DNA of 55,569 nt from Methanoculleus sp. (GTDB taxonomy: Archaea; Halobacteriota; Methanomicrobia; Methanomicrobiales; Methanoculleaceae). The stretch covers positions 1-55,569 of the forward strand of contig NZ_JASEFJ010000012.1 of NCBI RefSeq assembly GCF_030019085.1. The letters run 5' to 3'. Shown in pieces: positions 16,922 to 25,662 of the stretch. The position numbers and the translations under genes were made by a program. Position 1 is the stretch's first letter. Each line of letters starts with the position of its first letter. The notes under the pieces were generated by a model. It had not been told where the DNA came from, searched no databases, and saw only the letters and a list, made by a program, of their open reading frames with translations.

Positions 16922-18412
16922 ATGGTGGACGTAACCGGTCTGCTCCCGGCGGTAACCGTGGTCATCCCGCTCCTGGCGGCGGTGATGATCCTGGTCTCCG
17001 GGCGGCACGAGAACATAAGGGACGGGTTCACGGTGGCGGCCGCGGTGGCGATGCTAGTCTCTGTCGTTGCCATGCTCCCCTCGATCCTCTCCGGGGAGAG
17101 GATCACGATCTCGCTCATCCCGCTCCTGCCCGGCGGCGATCTGGCGCTGCGGGTGGACGCTTTCGGCATGGTCTTTGCCCTCACCGCCGCCGTTCTCTGG
17201 CTGCTGAACTCCTTCTACTCCATAGGCTACATGCGTTCGCTTAAGGAGCATGCACAGACAAGGTTCTTCTTCTGCCTTGCCGTCGCGATAGCCGCCGCGA
17301 TCGGGATAGCGTTCTCGGCGAACCTGGTGACGCTTCTTGTCTTCTACGAGATCCTGACCATCATCACATACCCCCTCGTTGTTCATGTCGAGACTCCGGA
17401 GGCGATGGCGGCGGGGAGGAAATATCTGGCCTACCTCCTAATCGGGGGTATCTTCTTCCTTGCAGCGGTCATCCTGACCTATATCCTCACCGGAACAACC
17501 GGTTTTGTCCCGGGCGGGTTCCTTGCCGGGTCGGCACCGCCCCTCACCCTCCAGATCCTCTTCGTCCTCTTCATGGTAGGGTTCGTGAAGGCGGCCTGGA
17601 TGCCTCTACACGGCTGGCTTCCTGCGGCGATGGTCGCCCCGACACCGGTGAGCGCGTTTCTGCACGCCGTTGCTGTCGTCACAGCGGGGGTCTTCGGGAT
17701 TGTCAGGATCGCGGGGTGGGTCTACGGGATGGATCTCCTGGCCTCGCTCGGTCTCGGGACGCTCCTTGCCGTTATAGCCTCGTTTACAATCATAACCGCG
17801 TCCCTCTTCGCCCTGACCGAGGACAATCTCAAACGGAGGCTTGCCTACTCGACGGTAAGCCAGCTCTCATACATCCTGCTCGGCGTCTCGATGCTCTCTA
17901 TTGCCGGGATGACCGGGGCGATGGCGCATATCCCCATCCACGCCTTCCTGAAGATCACGCTCTTCTTTGTTGCGGGAGCAGTCATCGTCGCCGCAGGGAG
18001 AGAGCGGATCTCCGATATGAAGGGTATCGGAAGGAAGATGCCGGTGACAGCCGTGATGTTCTCGGCTGCGGCGATCGGGATCTGCGGTCTGCCGCCACTC
18101 TCGGGGCTCATCAGCAAGGTATACCTGGCTCTCGGGGCGGTCGAAGGTGGTGTGCCGATTCTGCTCATCGTCCTGATCGCGAGCACGGTCTTAAACGCCG
18201 CTTATTTCTTCCCGATCATACATACGATGCTGCTTGGCCGGCCGGATGACGAGCGCTCGCTCGACTCCGTCAGTGAACCGCCTCTCACGATGCTCGTCCC
18301 GATCGTCCTGACGACGGTTGCATCGGTGTTGATCTTCTTCTTCCCCTCGATGCCGTTTATGGACCTCGTTGAGATTGCTATTGGAGAGATCACAGGATCG
18401 GTGATACCATGA
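16922..18412 (+). CDS. Antiporter subunit, NuoL/MrpA-N-like (second of three)
   Basis: The 496-residue protein has about 14 membrane segments. E143 in LVFYEILTIITYPLVV and K223 in GFVKAAWMPLHGWLPAA form the conserved channel pair. APTPVSAFLHAVAVVTAG carries H248 where MrpD-type proteins have Lys, as in NuoL and the N-terminal half of MrpA. HAFLKITLFFVAGA gives the late Lys. The MrpA C-terminal domains are not fused to it but are the separate MbhD- and MbhE-like genes upstream. It begins two bases after the previous stop. Confidence 0.9.
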   Translation: MVDVTGLLPAVTVVIPLLAAVMILVSGRHENIRDGFTVAAAVAMLVSVVAMLPSILSGERITISLIPLLPGGDLALRVDAFGMVFALTAAVLWLLNSFYSIGYMRSLKEHAQTRFFFCLAVAIAAAIGIAFSANLVTLLVFYEILTIITYPLVVHVETPEAMAAGRKYLAYLLIGGIFFLAAVILTYILTGTTGFVPGGFLAGSAPPLTLQILFVLFMVGFVKAAWMPLHGWLPAAMVAPTPVSAFLHAVAVVTAGVFGIVRIAGWVYGMDLLASLGLGTLLAVIASFTIITASLFALTEDNLKRRLAYSTVSQLSYILLGVSMLSIAGMTGAMAHIPIHAFLKITLFFVAGAVIVAAGRERISDMKGIGRKMPVTAVMFSAAAIGICGLPPLSGLISKVYLALGAVEGGVPILLIVLIASTVLNAAYFFPIIHTMLLGRPDDERSLDSVSEPPLTMLVPIVLTTVASVLIFFFPSMPFMDLVEIAIGEITGSVIP

Positions 18413-20205
18413 TCGGGTTACCACCAGCCTTCATCTACCTTCTCGGGATCCTCTTCCTCCCCTTCTTTGCCGGCAGGGCCAGGAAGGCATGGACGCTATT
18501 TGCGGGGGTTGTAGGGGTTGTCCTGGCACTTGGACTCTCTCCTTCGGTGCCGGAGATCGTGATCCGGGTTCTGCCGGGGATCGATACGGTTCTCCTTACG
18601 GTTGACCCGATGCGAGAGGTGGCTGGCGGTATCTTCGCCATCTCCGGTCTAATCGTCCTGGTCTACGCGGTATACCGGGATCTCCCGCTTGTGGAGACGA
18701 TCGGAATCCTGGCTTCGATCGCTGCGGCGATGGGAGTGGTCTACGCGGGGGACTTCATTACCGTCTTCGTCTTCTGGGAGGCACTTGCCCTTGCATCGAT
18801 TGCGATCATCTGGTCATCGAGATCGCCTGGTTCCTCCGCTGCCGGTTACCGCTACATCCTCTACCATATCTTTGGTGGGGCGTGCCTTTTATCCGGGATC
18901 GTCTACACGCTGGTCTCCACCGGGAGTGCTGCCATCGGCCCGGTGGCGGATGGCCCCGGTCTGCTCTTCATTCTGGTCGGGATCGGCATGAACGCAGCGT
19001 TCATCCCCATCCACACCTGGCTACCTGACGCATACCCGAAAGCATCGGTCGTCGGATCAGTCGCGCTCTCCATCTTCACGACGAAAGCCGCGGTCTTCCT
19101 GCTTGCCGGAGTGGGTGGATGGGGGGTTGCGGTCGCCTACATGGGCGGCGCGATGGCACTTTACGGTGCTGTGTTTGCGCTCATGCAGGACGATCTCCGT
19201 CGACTCCTGGGCTACTCGATCATCAGCCAGGTGGGTTACATGGTCGCGGGCATCGGTGTGGGGTCGGTTGCAGGGGTAGACGCCGGGCTTGCTCACATGG
19301 TCAACGACATCCTCTTCAAGTCGCTTCTTTTCATGGCGGCGGGCGCTGTCATCCTCAGAACTGGCTCTCACCGGCTTTCGGAGATGGGCGGACTCTGGCG
19401 GACGATGCCGCTGACCACCCTCTCATGTATCATCGGCGGTCTTGCGCTCGCGGGCCTCCCCGGGCTGAACGGTGCGGTCAGCAAGGGTATGGTAATCGAG
19501 GCGGCAGGTTCTGTGCCCTATCTTGCGCCAATCCTCATGGTAGCGGCCGTAATAACCGTAATCTACGTCTTCCGGATCCTCTACCTTGGGTTCTTCCGCC
19601 CGGCCGAAGGTACGCGGGAAGGGCTCCTCCCGAAGGACCCACCGGTTCCGATGCTGCTGGCAATGGGGGCAACCTCTCTCCTCTGTGTTGCAATAGGGCT
19701 CTTCCCACACCTCCTGACAGACTTCCTTCCCGGCGGGACACCCGCTCACCCCTTTGCAGCCTCATATCTGCTTGAGTCTGCGGGTATCTTTGCCGTCGCA
19801 GGGGTGCTCCTGGCTCTGGCGCGTCCCCTCAGGCGCTCGTGGGACGGGTTCGAGAACGATATAGACGCCCTCTACATAAGGGCAGGCCGGGCGGTTGTCT
19901 GGTTCTCCTCACACCCGCTTGTGGAGGTCACGGATGCGATAGGCCGCGGGATAGGACGCGTGGTGGCGTGTTTCCAGTATGTCTCGGCAAACCCGGGTGT
20001 TGCCATCCAGATAGCCTGGAGGAAGCTTGCTCTGCCGTTTGTGCGGATCTTTGGGGGTCGGGAAAGGTCAGCGGCATACGAGAAGGAACTTGCTTTCTTG
20101 AGAGACAATTACCCGGAGGTCCAGACAAACATCTGGGGCGGAGGTTACGGCATCATATTCATCTGTATCGTTGCGTTCCTCTACTTCCTCTTCAGTTTAA
20201 CGTGA
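18409..20205 (+). CDS. Divergent antiporter-like subunit lacking the central lysine (third of three)
   Basis: The 598-residue protein is NuoL/M/N-type and has a long C-terminal extension of about 130 residues ending in a membrane segment. E124 (FVFWEALALAS) and K226 (SIFTTKAAVFL) are kept, and the late Lys is in NDILFKSLLFMAAG. At the usually essential TM7 Lys the sequence reads GIGMNAAFIPIHTWLPDA, placing N195 there. This would alter or block proton passage in this subunit. It overlaps the previous gene by four bases and ends the operon. Its closest relatives are probably antiporter-like subunits of Mbh-, Mbx- or Ech-related clusters, which I could not test. Confidence 0.88.
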   Translation: MIGLPPAFIYLLGILFLPFFAGRARKAWTLFAGVVGVVLALGLSPSVPEIVIRVLPGIDTVLLTVDPMREVAGGIFAISGLIVLVYAVYRDLPLVETIGILASIAAAMGVVYAGDFITVFVFWEALALASIAIIWSSRSPGSSAAGYRYILYHIFGGACLLSGIVYTLVSTGSAAIGPVADGPGLLFILVGIGMNAAFIPIHTWLPDAYPKASVVGSVALSIFTTKAAVFLLAGVGGWGVAVAYMGGAMALYGAVFALMQDDLRRLLGYSIISQVGYMVAGIGVGSVAGVDAGLAHMVNDILFKSLLFMAAGAVILRTGSHRLSEMGGLWRTMPLTTLSCIIGGLALAGLPGLNGAVSKGMVIEAAGSVPYLAPILMVAAVITVIYVFRILYLGFFRPAEGTREGLLPKDPPVPMLLAMGATSLLCVAIGLFPHLLTDFLPGGTPAHPFAASYLLESAGIFAVAGVLLALARPLRRSWDGFENDIDALYIRAGRAVVWFSSHPLVEVTDAIGRGIGRVVACFQYVSANPGVAIQIAWRKLALPFVRIFGGRERSAAYEKELAFLRDNYPEVQTNIWGGGYGIIFICIVAFLYFLFSLT

Positions 20206-20335
20206 TGGGTGGAGCCTCCTCTCATCATGATTTTCAACACCGGCCGGTCTGTGAATGCTGCCTCTTCTCCCGGCCACGGGATCTCTGGAAAGGTGGATCG
20301 AACCAATACGGTCCCTGTGTACGGCCCAGCTTGCC

Positions 20336-21523
20336 TCATTCCAGGATTCGCCGGGCTACATACTTTCCCAGGGCCACGATCGTGAGGATGGGTGGGCCGC
20401 CGGGGGCTCCGGGGAGGACGGAGGCGTCCGCCACATAGAGCCCTTCCACGGGAGTTTGGAGATAGGTGTCCACCGCTACACCGATGCGGGCGGTCCCGCC
20501 GGGGTGGGTGCCCCGGAGGCTGGCGGCCACCAGTGAACGTGGATCTGCGCCCGCCTCCACCAGGATCGCCCCCGCGTGCGCCGCACCCGCAGATAGCGTT
20601 CCCGCATCCCGGGGGGTGACCGCCTTCGATATGGTGTCGCCCACCTCTCCCGCATCATCGTCCCGGATCTTGACCATCATGGAGAGCACGTCAGACGCGG
20701 TCGCCGGCCATCCCCGTTCGACGAGCAGATCGACCAGCTGCCGGGAATAGTGGGGCATCACCAGCGTACCGTCGTGGTGAAGATACGCGTTCATGGGGAT
20801 CTCCGTGTGGAGCCCGGCCGCCGGGCAGAAACCCCCGATTGTGACGAACGTGTCGATGAACAGCGGTGCGGTGGGGATGTCGATTCCCTGCAGCAGGCGG
20901 GGAGTCTCCAGTGCTCCGGCGGCGAGGACCACCTCGTCGTCGAGAATGTGCCGGGATCCAGAGCGGACACCTCGCACCTGTCCACTGGATACCAGTATCT
21001 CCTCTGCCGGGGTACCACAGCAGGTCCTGCATCCATGTTCCTCTGCCTCCTCCACGAACCAAAGAGCACTCCACCGGGCGTTTGTCGGGCACCCGAAGGC
21101 GCACTGGCCGTCCAGGCGGCAGCGACCGTGGTCGATGAATTTGGGCATCTTTTTCATGGGCGTTCCCATCGTGGCGGCAGCCTCCATCAAGCGCCGGGTG
21201 GCCGGCCCATATAGCGAATCGGGGAGGATGCGGACGCCCAGATCCCTCTCTGCTTCGGCGAACTCGCGTGTGAGATCGATGCCAAGGGAACGCAGTTCTT
21301 CCTCCAGGCATCGCATGGCATTTCCCGTAGATACCAGGGTGGTCCCTCCCAGGCAGAGGGTGCGGAGGATCTTCACCCCGGCATCCACATTCGCATAGTA
21401 TCGCGACGCGTGCCCGTCCGATGGCCGTGGCCCCCGCTCCAGAAGGGTGACCTCGGCCCCCTTCAGCGCCAGTTCACGGGCGACCGTCGCCCCGCCCGCT
21501 CCAGACCCGATCACGATCACCAT
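20336..21523 (-). CDS. GMC-type FAD-dependent oxidoreductase with Cys cluster
   Basis: This is a flavoprotein of about 395 residues. The FAD-binding motif VIGSGAGGATVARELALKGAEV is at the N-terminus (key part GSGAGGATVA). The C-terminal GTHPGGTARIG and YVADASVLPGAPGGPP match the glucose-methanol-choline family, including the catalytic-region His. The middle has CRLDGQCAFGCPTNAR, a Cys-rich motif seen in long-chain alcohol oxidase-like members. The substrate in a strict anaerobe is unknown, and a dehydrogenase or lipid-modifying role is as likely as an oxidase. The ATG at 21523, after GGGTATTG, is preferred. It stands alone between the antiporter operon and thiC. Confidence 0.82.
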   Translation of the reverse strand: MVIVIGSGAGGATVARELALKGAEVTLLERGPRPSDGHASRYYANVDAGVKILRTLCLGGTTLVSTGNAMRCLEEELRSLGIDLTREFAEAERDLGVRILPDSLYGPATRRLMEAAATMGTPMKKMPKFIDHGRCRLDGQCAFGCPTNARWSALWFVEEAEEHGCRTCCGTPAEEILVSSGQVRGVRSGSRHILDDEVVLAAGALETPRLLQGIDIPTAPLFIDTFVTIGGFCPAAGLHTEIPMNAYLHHDGTLVMPHYSRQLVDLLVERGWPATASDVLSMMVKIRDDDAGEVGDTISKAVTPRDAGTLSAGAAHAGAILVEAGADPRSLVAASLRGTHPGGTARIGVAVDTYLQTPVEGLYVADASVLPGAPGGPPILTIVALGKYVARRILE

Positions 21524-21725
21524 CAATACCCCTGATCAACCTGCCGCCTGTTAAACCTTGCACCCCGGTGCGGTTGAAATCCAGGCAGGGGCGCTGTCCC
21601 CTGCTGTGCACAGGGGAAGGAGGAGGGGGTGGGAGAGGTATGGACTGAAGAATCCACCGAACTCTTCGCACCTGCGGGCTTTGCTATGCAGCGAGGGTGG
21701 TCTGCTGTCCGGTGACGGGGCGGTC

Positions 21726-22986
21726 TCAGAACCGGTCGCGTTTATCTGCTCTTTCCTTTTTGAGCCGTTCCATCATGGCAACCGCACAGAAATCTCCGCA
21801 CATCGTGCATGGCCCTGACCCGGGGATGAGATCCCGTGCGGTCTCCGGGTCGATGGCATGGGCAATCTGCCCCTCCCGGTCGAGGCGTGATCTGGAACGG
21901 GGGAGGGCGAGATCTGCATCGTCCAGGCCGTACTTGATAGTGTCGCCTATGTGAGCGGCAATCCTGAAGGCGATCAGACCATCCCGCACCTGTTCGGGAG
22001 TCGGGAGACCCAGGTGTTCGGCGGGAGTGAGGTAACAGAGGTAGTCGGCACCTGCACCGCTTGCGATGCTTGCGCCCACGCAACCGGCGATATGGTCGTA
22101 ACCGACGGCTATGTCGGTTGGAAGCGGGCCGGCGACAAAGAGGGGGCGCCGGTGAGGCCTCCAGGTAGTGCTGGATGTAGCGGGGTATCCGGTCGGCCCT
22201 GACATGGCTGCCGAGCCCTTCGATGATCGCCTGGACACCGTGTTTATTGGCGCAGGCGGCGAGCCGTGCGTTCAGGTGCATCTCCCTAATCTGGGCCTCG
22301 TCCATCTCGTCGTGGATGCACCCGCTCCGCATTGTGTTGCCGAGGGAGAGGACAATGTCGTGTTCCCTCAGTATGGCAAGGATCTCATCAAAGCGTTCGA
22401 TAAATGGGTTTCCAGAATCGTGGCTGAGCATGTAGGCGGCGGTGATCGATCCGCCTTTCGAGACGACCCCCATCACACGGCTTCCGTCCCGGGCGGCATC
22501 GATTATCCCCCTCTCGACAGCGTGGATCACAAACGAGGAGACCCCTTCCTCTGCCTGACGTCGTATGGTGGCGAGGATGTCATCCGCTGTCATCTTCTCG
22601 ATACCGATCTCGGCGGCGGTCTGATAGATTGGCACCGTTGTTATCGGGAGGGTGGTGGCGGCAAAGATCGCACGCCGGATCGCCGAGATGTCCCCGCCTG
22701 CGGAGAGATCTGTGACGGTGTCTGCGCCATGTATTTCGGCGATCCTGGCTTTTTTGACCTCATCCTCGGGTCGAACCATGGCGGTTGATGTTCCCAGGTT
22801 GACATTGACCTTCGTCCGCAAACCTCGACCGATGCCAAGGGAAAACTTTCCCCGCGTCATAATGACGGCCTCTCCATCGGCGATAGATCGGCGGAGGTCA
22901 TCCACCTCGATCCCTTCGGTCGATGCAACCGCTGCCATTTGTGGGGTGATCATCCCATCCCTGCCCTCTTCGATCTGAGTTTTCAT
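21726..22986 (-). pseudogene. thiC: Phosphomethylpyrimidine synthase ThiC, interrupted by a frameshift
   Basis: ThiC converts aminoimidazole ribotide to hydroxymethylpyrimidine phosphate for thiamine, using S-adenosylmethionine and a [4Fe-4S] cluster. The first frame (from the ATG at 22986) covers TKVNVNLGTST to GLGSHVRADRIPRYIQHYLEA. The second frame continues PLFVAGPLPTDIAVGYDHIAG to the cluster motif CTMCGDFC near the C-terminus and stops at 21726. The joined protein would be about 419 residues, a full ThiC. The frame changes by one base near 22142-22160; an extra G in the G5 run at 22142-22146 (C5 on the coding strand) would explain it. This may be a genuine mutation, a programmed shift or an assembly error. 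The cysteines are spaced CX2CX3C. Confidence 0.88.
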
Positions 22987-23019
22987 CCGGGATATTATTG
23001 GGTCTCAGATCTGAAAAAA

Positions 23020-23045
23020 CCCGCTATAAGGCTATATTTTTCCTC
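23020..23045 (-). promoter_or_regulatory. Probable thiC promoter
   Basis: On the minus strand GGAAAAATATAGCC (about 23025-23040) is a TATA-like element 40 to 55 bases before the thiC ATG at 22986. No TPP riboswitch core could be recognised by eye in the short leader. Confidence 0.35.
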
Positions 23046-23175
23046 ACGCTCCTCCTGGCGGGTTCGGGAGGTGGGATGGGGGGGGTCGCCTCTCTCTGGA
23101 AGGCTACACCCCGCCGTTTTGAGGTTGAGGCTCATCTGAAAAGGTCTTTCTTCCTGGAGCGCTTATACCGTTCTT

Positions 23176-24204
23176 GTGAAGACTGCCGGAAACCTTCCAC
23201 CCCCCGCCCGTATCGCTATCGTCGGGGCGGCGGTTGTCATAGTGCTTGCGGGAATCCGTGCAGCCACCCCAATCCTTGCGCCGCTACTCGTCGCCATCTT
23301 CTTCGCCACGATCACCGCGCCCGCCATGAAGTGGCTGATCCGGCGTGGCGCCCCTCCGGTCATCGCCGCAGCCGGGGTGGTCGCCGGTCTGATCGGGCTC
23401 TTCGCTGCGACTGTAGCCTTTCTCGGTGTTGCGTTTGCCGGTTTTATCCGTTCTCTGCCGCAATACAGGGAGAACCTCCTTGAGCAGGTGACCGTCCTGG
23501 CTGATTATGGTATCGATATCAGCAGTTTTACGATCTGGGACTACGTCGACCAGGCTTTCCTGATCCAGCAGGTGGCCGGGATCGCCCGCGGGATCGGGAG
23601 TTTCGCCATCGATGCCTTCCTGGTCTTTGTCGGGATGGCTTTTCTACTCATCGAGGCGCCGCGTCTTGCAGGCGTTCTCGAACGATACCTGGGGGTTGAT
23701 AGTTCCCTATACCAGCACCTTGCACAGTCTGGCAGTTTCCTCATAGACTACATCCTTGTCAGGACGAAGGTGAACCTGATCACGGGTGTCGGGACCGGGC
23801 TATTCCTGGCCATCCTCGGGGTCGACTTCGCCGTGCTCTGGGGGTTCATAGCCTTCATCCTGAGTTACGTCCCTTACATCGGCCTGGTCATCGCGGCGAT
23901 CCCTCCCACCCTTCTTGCCCTGATCGAGTTCGGGCCGGCCGGAGCGGTAGCGGTCATAGTCGCCATATCTCTCATAGACTCCGCTGCCGAGAACCTGATC
24001 CTCCCTCGCATGGCCGGACGCGAACTCAATCTCTCGCCAGTCGTCGTCCTCTTCTCCGTCGTTTTCTGGGGTTTCATACTGGGAGCGGTCGGTGTTTTCC
24101 TTGCGATACCGCTGACCATCGCGGTGAAACTCCTCCTTGAGAGCTGGGAGGAGACCCGGTGGATGGGCGAGTTGATCGGGAACAGCGGCAGCGCGGAGGA
24201 CTGA
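23176..24204 (+). CDS. AI-2E family (UPF0118) transporter
   Basis: This is a membrane protein of 342 residues with about eight hydrophobic segments. Two lie at the N-terminus, then comes a soluble loop (SLPQYRENLLEQVTVLADYG), then a cluster including GFIAFILSYVPYIGLVIAAIPPTLLAL and ENLILPRMAGRELNLSPVVVLFS (key part SYVPYIG). The ENxxxPxxxGxxLxLxP pattern is typical of the AI-2E/TqsA/PerM family, some members of which are Na+/H+ or signal exporters. The start is the GTG at 23176. The function in archaea is unknown. It is divergent from thiC. Confidence 0.88.
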   Translation: MKTAGNLPPPARIAIVGAAVVIVLAGIRAATPILAPLLVAIFFATITAPAMKWLIRRGAPPVIAAAGVVAGLIGLFAATVAFLGVAFAGFIRSLPQYRENLLEQVTVLADYGIDISSFTIWDYVDQAFLIQQVAGIARGIGSFAIDAFLVFVGMAFLLIEAPRLAGVLERYLGVDSSLYQHLAQSGSFLIDYILVRTKVNLITGVGTGLFLAILGVDFAVLWGFIAFILSYVPYIGLVIAAIPPTLLALIEFGPAGAVAVIVAISLIDSAAENLILPRMAGRELNLSPVVVLFSVVFWGFILGAVGVFLAIPLTIAVKLLLESWEETRWMGELIGNSGSAED

Positions 24205-24237
24205 CCCCCGTTCAGGATGGAAGACTTTCGACCACCG

Positions 24238-24262
24238 CGGAGGGGATGGAACGTCCCCTCCG
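24238..24262 (+). terminator. GC-rich hairpin after the AI-2E gene
   Basis: CGGAGGGGA and TCCCCTCCG form a perfect 9-bp stem with a 7-nt loop, 34 bases after the stop codon. No T-tract follows, so it may stabilise the mRNA 3' end rather than terminate transcription. Confidence 0.45.
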
Positions 24263-24473
24263 TCAGTGCCAACCTGAGATGGCGATTCTCCATCAACACT
24301 GACAGGGAAGAGCACCTCCAGCGTCACGGTGAACCCCTCCTGAAAAAACCCTGTTTCCGGCACAGGGACGGCTTTCCGTGGGCTAGCGCCACATGCCATT
24401 CCCTACAGGCGGAGGAGGTATCAGTTAACAGGGTTGATGATCGCCGGGCAAACAGCCATAAAGATGTGGCGAG

Positions 24474-24520
24474 TTTACGAAGAAAACAGGCAGAATGCCC
24501 CCCACTTTAGTGGGGGGATG
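24474..24520 (+). repeat. TnpB-element end repeat with perfect hairpin
   Basis: TTTACGAAGAAAACAGG...GAATGCCCCC matches 5889-5917 at 27 of 29 positions. It is followed by CCCCCCAC-TTTA-GTGGGGGG (24498-24517), a perfect 8-bp stem with a 4-nt loop, and then ATGAATGCC. Such hairpins close the ends and guide RNAs of IS605/IS1341 elements. Because it lies upstream of the tnpB here, it may be the 3' end of an older element into which, or next to which, this one inserted. Confidence 0.55.
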
Positions 24521-24570
24521 AATGCCGTCCCTCGATAACATTATTACGCGCCGTCGTGTATACGACTATA

Positions 24571-25662
24571 ATGCTTAAGGCATATCGGTATCGACTCTAT
24601 CCCTCAAAGTCCCAGGTGACTCTGCTTGAGCAGACGCTTGAGATCTGTCGGTGGGTCTATAACGATACCCTTGCGTTGCGAAAGACCGCATGGGAGCAGG
24701 AGCAGCATTCAATCTCTCTCTACGAGACCAACAAGATCCTTACACAGTGGAAGAAGGAACGACCCGATCTGAATCGGGTTCATTCTCAGGTTCTCCAGAA
24801 CGTTCAGATGCGCGTGGATCTTGCCTTCAAATCGTATTTCAGGCGCGTAAAAGCAGGGGAGAACCCTGGATATCCTCGATTCAAAGGGAAGGGACGATAC
24901 GATAGTTTCACGTACCCCCAGTCGGGATTCAAACTTGATGGAGACCGCCTTCACCTTTCGAAGATCGGAGACGTGAGGATCGTCCTTCACCGACCTATCG
25001 AAGGGAGGATCAAGACCCTCACGGTCCAGCGGTCTTCGACCGGGAAGTGGTATGCCTGCTTCTCGGTCGAGTATGAACCCTCTCCTCTCCCGCAGAAGGA
25101 GACGACGGTCGGGGTCTATTTCGGCCTGGAGTCCTTCGCAACCCTATCAACCGGGGAGAAGATCGAGAACCCCCGGTTCTTCCGTACCGATGAGAAAGCC
25201 CTTGCGAAGGCACAGAGAAGACTCTCGAAAGCAGAGAGGGGCACTCCTGAACGGAAGAAGGCCCGGAAGATCGTCGCACACGTCCATGAACGGATCGCCA
25301 ACAGACGGCTCGATTTTGCTCACCAGACTTCCCGACAGTTAGTGGACCGGTTCGGTATAATTGTGTTCGAGGACCTGAATATCACAAACATGCAGAAGAA
25401 CCCTCATCTGGCAAAAAGCATCGCGGATGTTGCCTGGAACCAGTTCATCACGGTCACGAAGAGCAAAGCGGAAGAGGCTGGCTCTCGGGTGATTCTGGTG
25501 AACCCCAGGAACACGTCGCAGATGTGTTCCAGATGTGGCATGATCGTCGCAAAAGAACTTTCAGATCGTGTCCACTCCTGCCCGCATTGTGGGCTGATGA
25601 TGGACCGCGACCAGAACGCGGCGATCAATATTATGAGATTGGGGCTGCAATCTCTGGGCTGA
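24571..25662 (+). CDS. tnpB: TnpB (IS605/IS1341 type) with altered RuvC active site
   Basis: TnpB is an RNA-guided DNA nuclease encoded in IS200/IS605 elements. The 363-residue protein has the N-terminal fold (MLKAYRYRLYPSKSQ), the RuvC core and a C4 zinc ribbon (CSRCG at 319-323, CPHCG at 337-341). Of the catalytic acids, E267 (IVFEDLNITNM) and the DRDQNAAINI Asp (345-347) are present. The first one is missing: the motif reads VGVYFGLESFATL, with Y183 (codon TAT at 25117-25119) where relatives have Asp (GxDxGL). The rest of the protein is intact and uninterrupted. Loss of DNA cleavage is expected, while RNA and DNA binding may persist. No tnpA is nearby. The frame is open from a GTG at 24556, but ATG at 24571 matches the family start. 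Confidence 0.93.
   Translation: MLKAYRYRLYPSKSQVTLLEQTLEICRWVYNDTLALRKTAWEQEQHSISLYETNKILTQWKKERPDLNRVHSQVLQNVQMRVDLAFKSYFRRVKAGENPGYPRFKGKGRYDSFTYPQSGFKLDGDRLHLSKIGDVRIVLHRPIEGRIKTLTVQRSSTGKWYACFSVEYEPSPLPQKETTVGVYFGLESFATLSTGEKIENPRFFRTDEKALAKAQRRLSKAERGTPERKKARKIVAHVHERIANRRLDFAHQTSRQLVDRFGIIVFEDLNITNMQKNPHLAKSIADVAWNQFITVTKSKAEEAGSRVILVNPRNTSQMCSRCGMIVAKELSDRVHSCPHCGLMMDRDQNAAINIMRLGLQSLG

Larger units (their letters stand above)
24205..24570. other. Non-coding stretch between AI-2E gene and tnpB
   Basis: I see no gene here. The first part holds a strong hairpin (24238-24262). The rest (about 24361-24520) looks like the upstream part of the TnpB element, or the 3' remnant of a second one, and ends in the TTTACGAAGA repeat and a C6/G6 hairpin. 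Confidence 0.6.

Noticed and set aside
22990-23060. TPP riboswitch before thiC
   Set aside because: The leader is too short, and I could not find the conserved CUGAGA and ACCUGA-type segments.
23163-23363. Minus-strand frame opposite the start of the AI-2E gene
   Set aside because: The plus-strand frame has a continuous membrane-protein pattern and the family motifs.
24361-24470. Possible start of another gene or a tnpA before tnpB
   Set aside because: No frame shows the TnpA His-hydrophobe-His or Tyr motifs.
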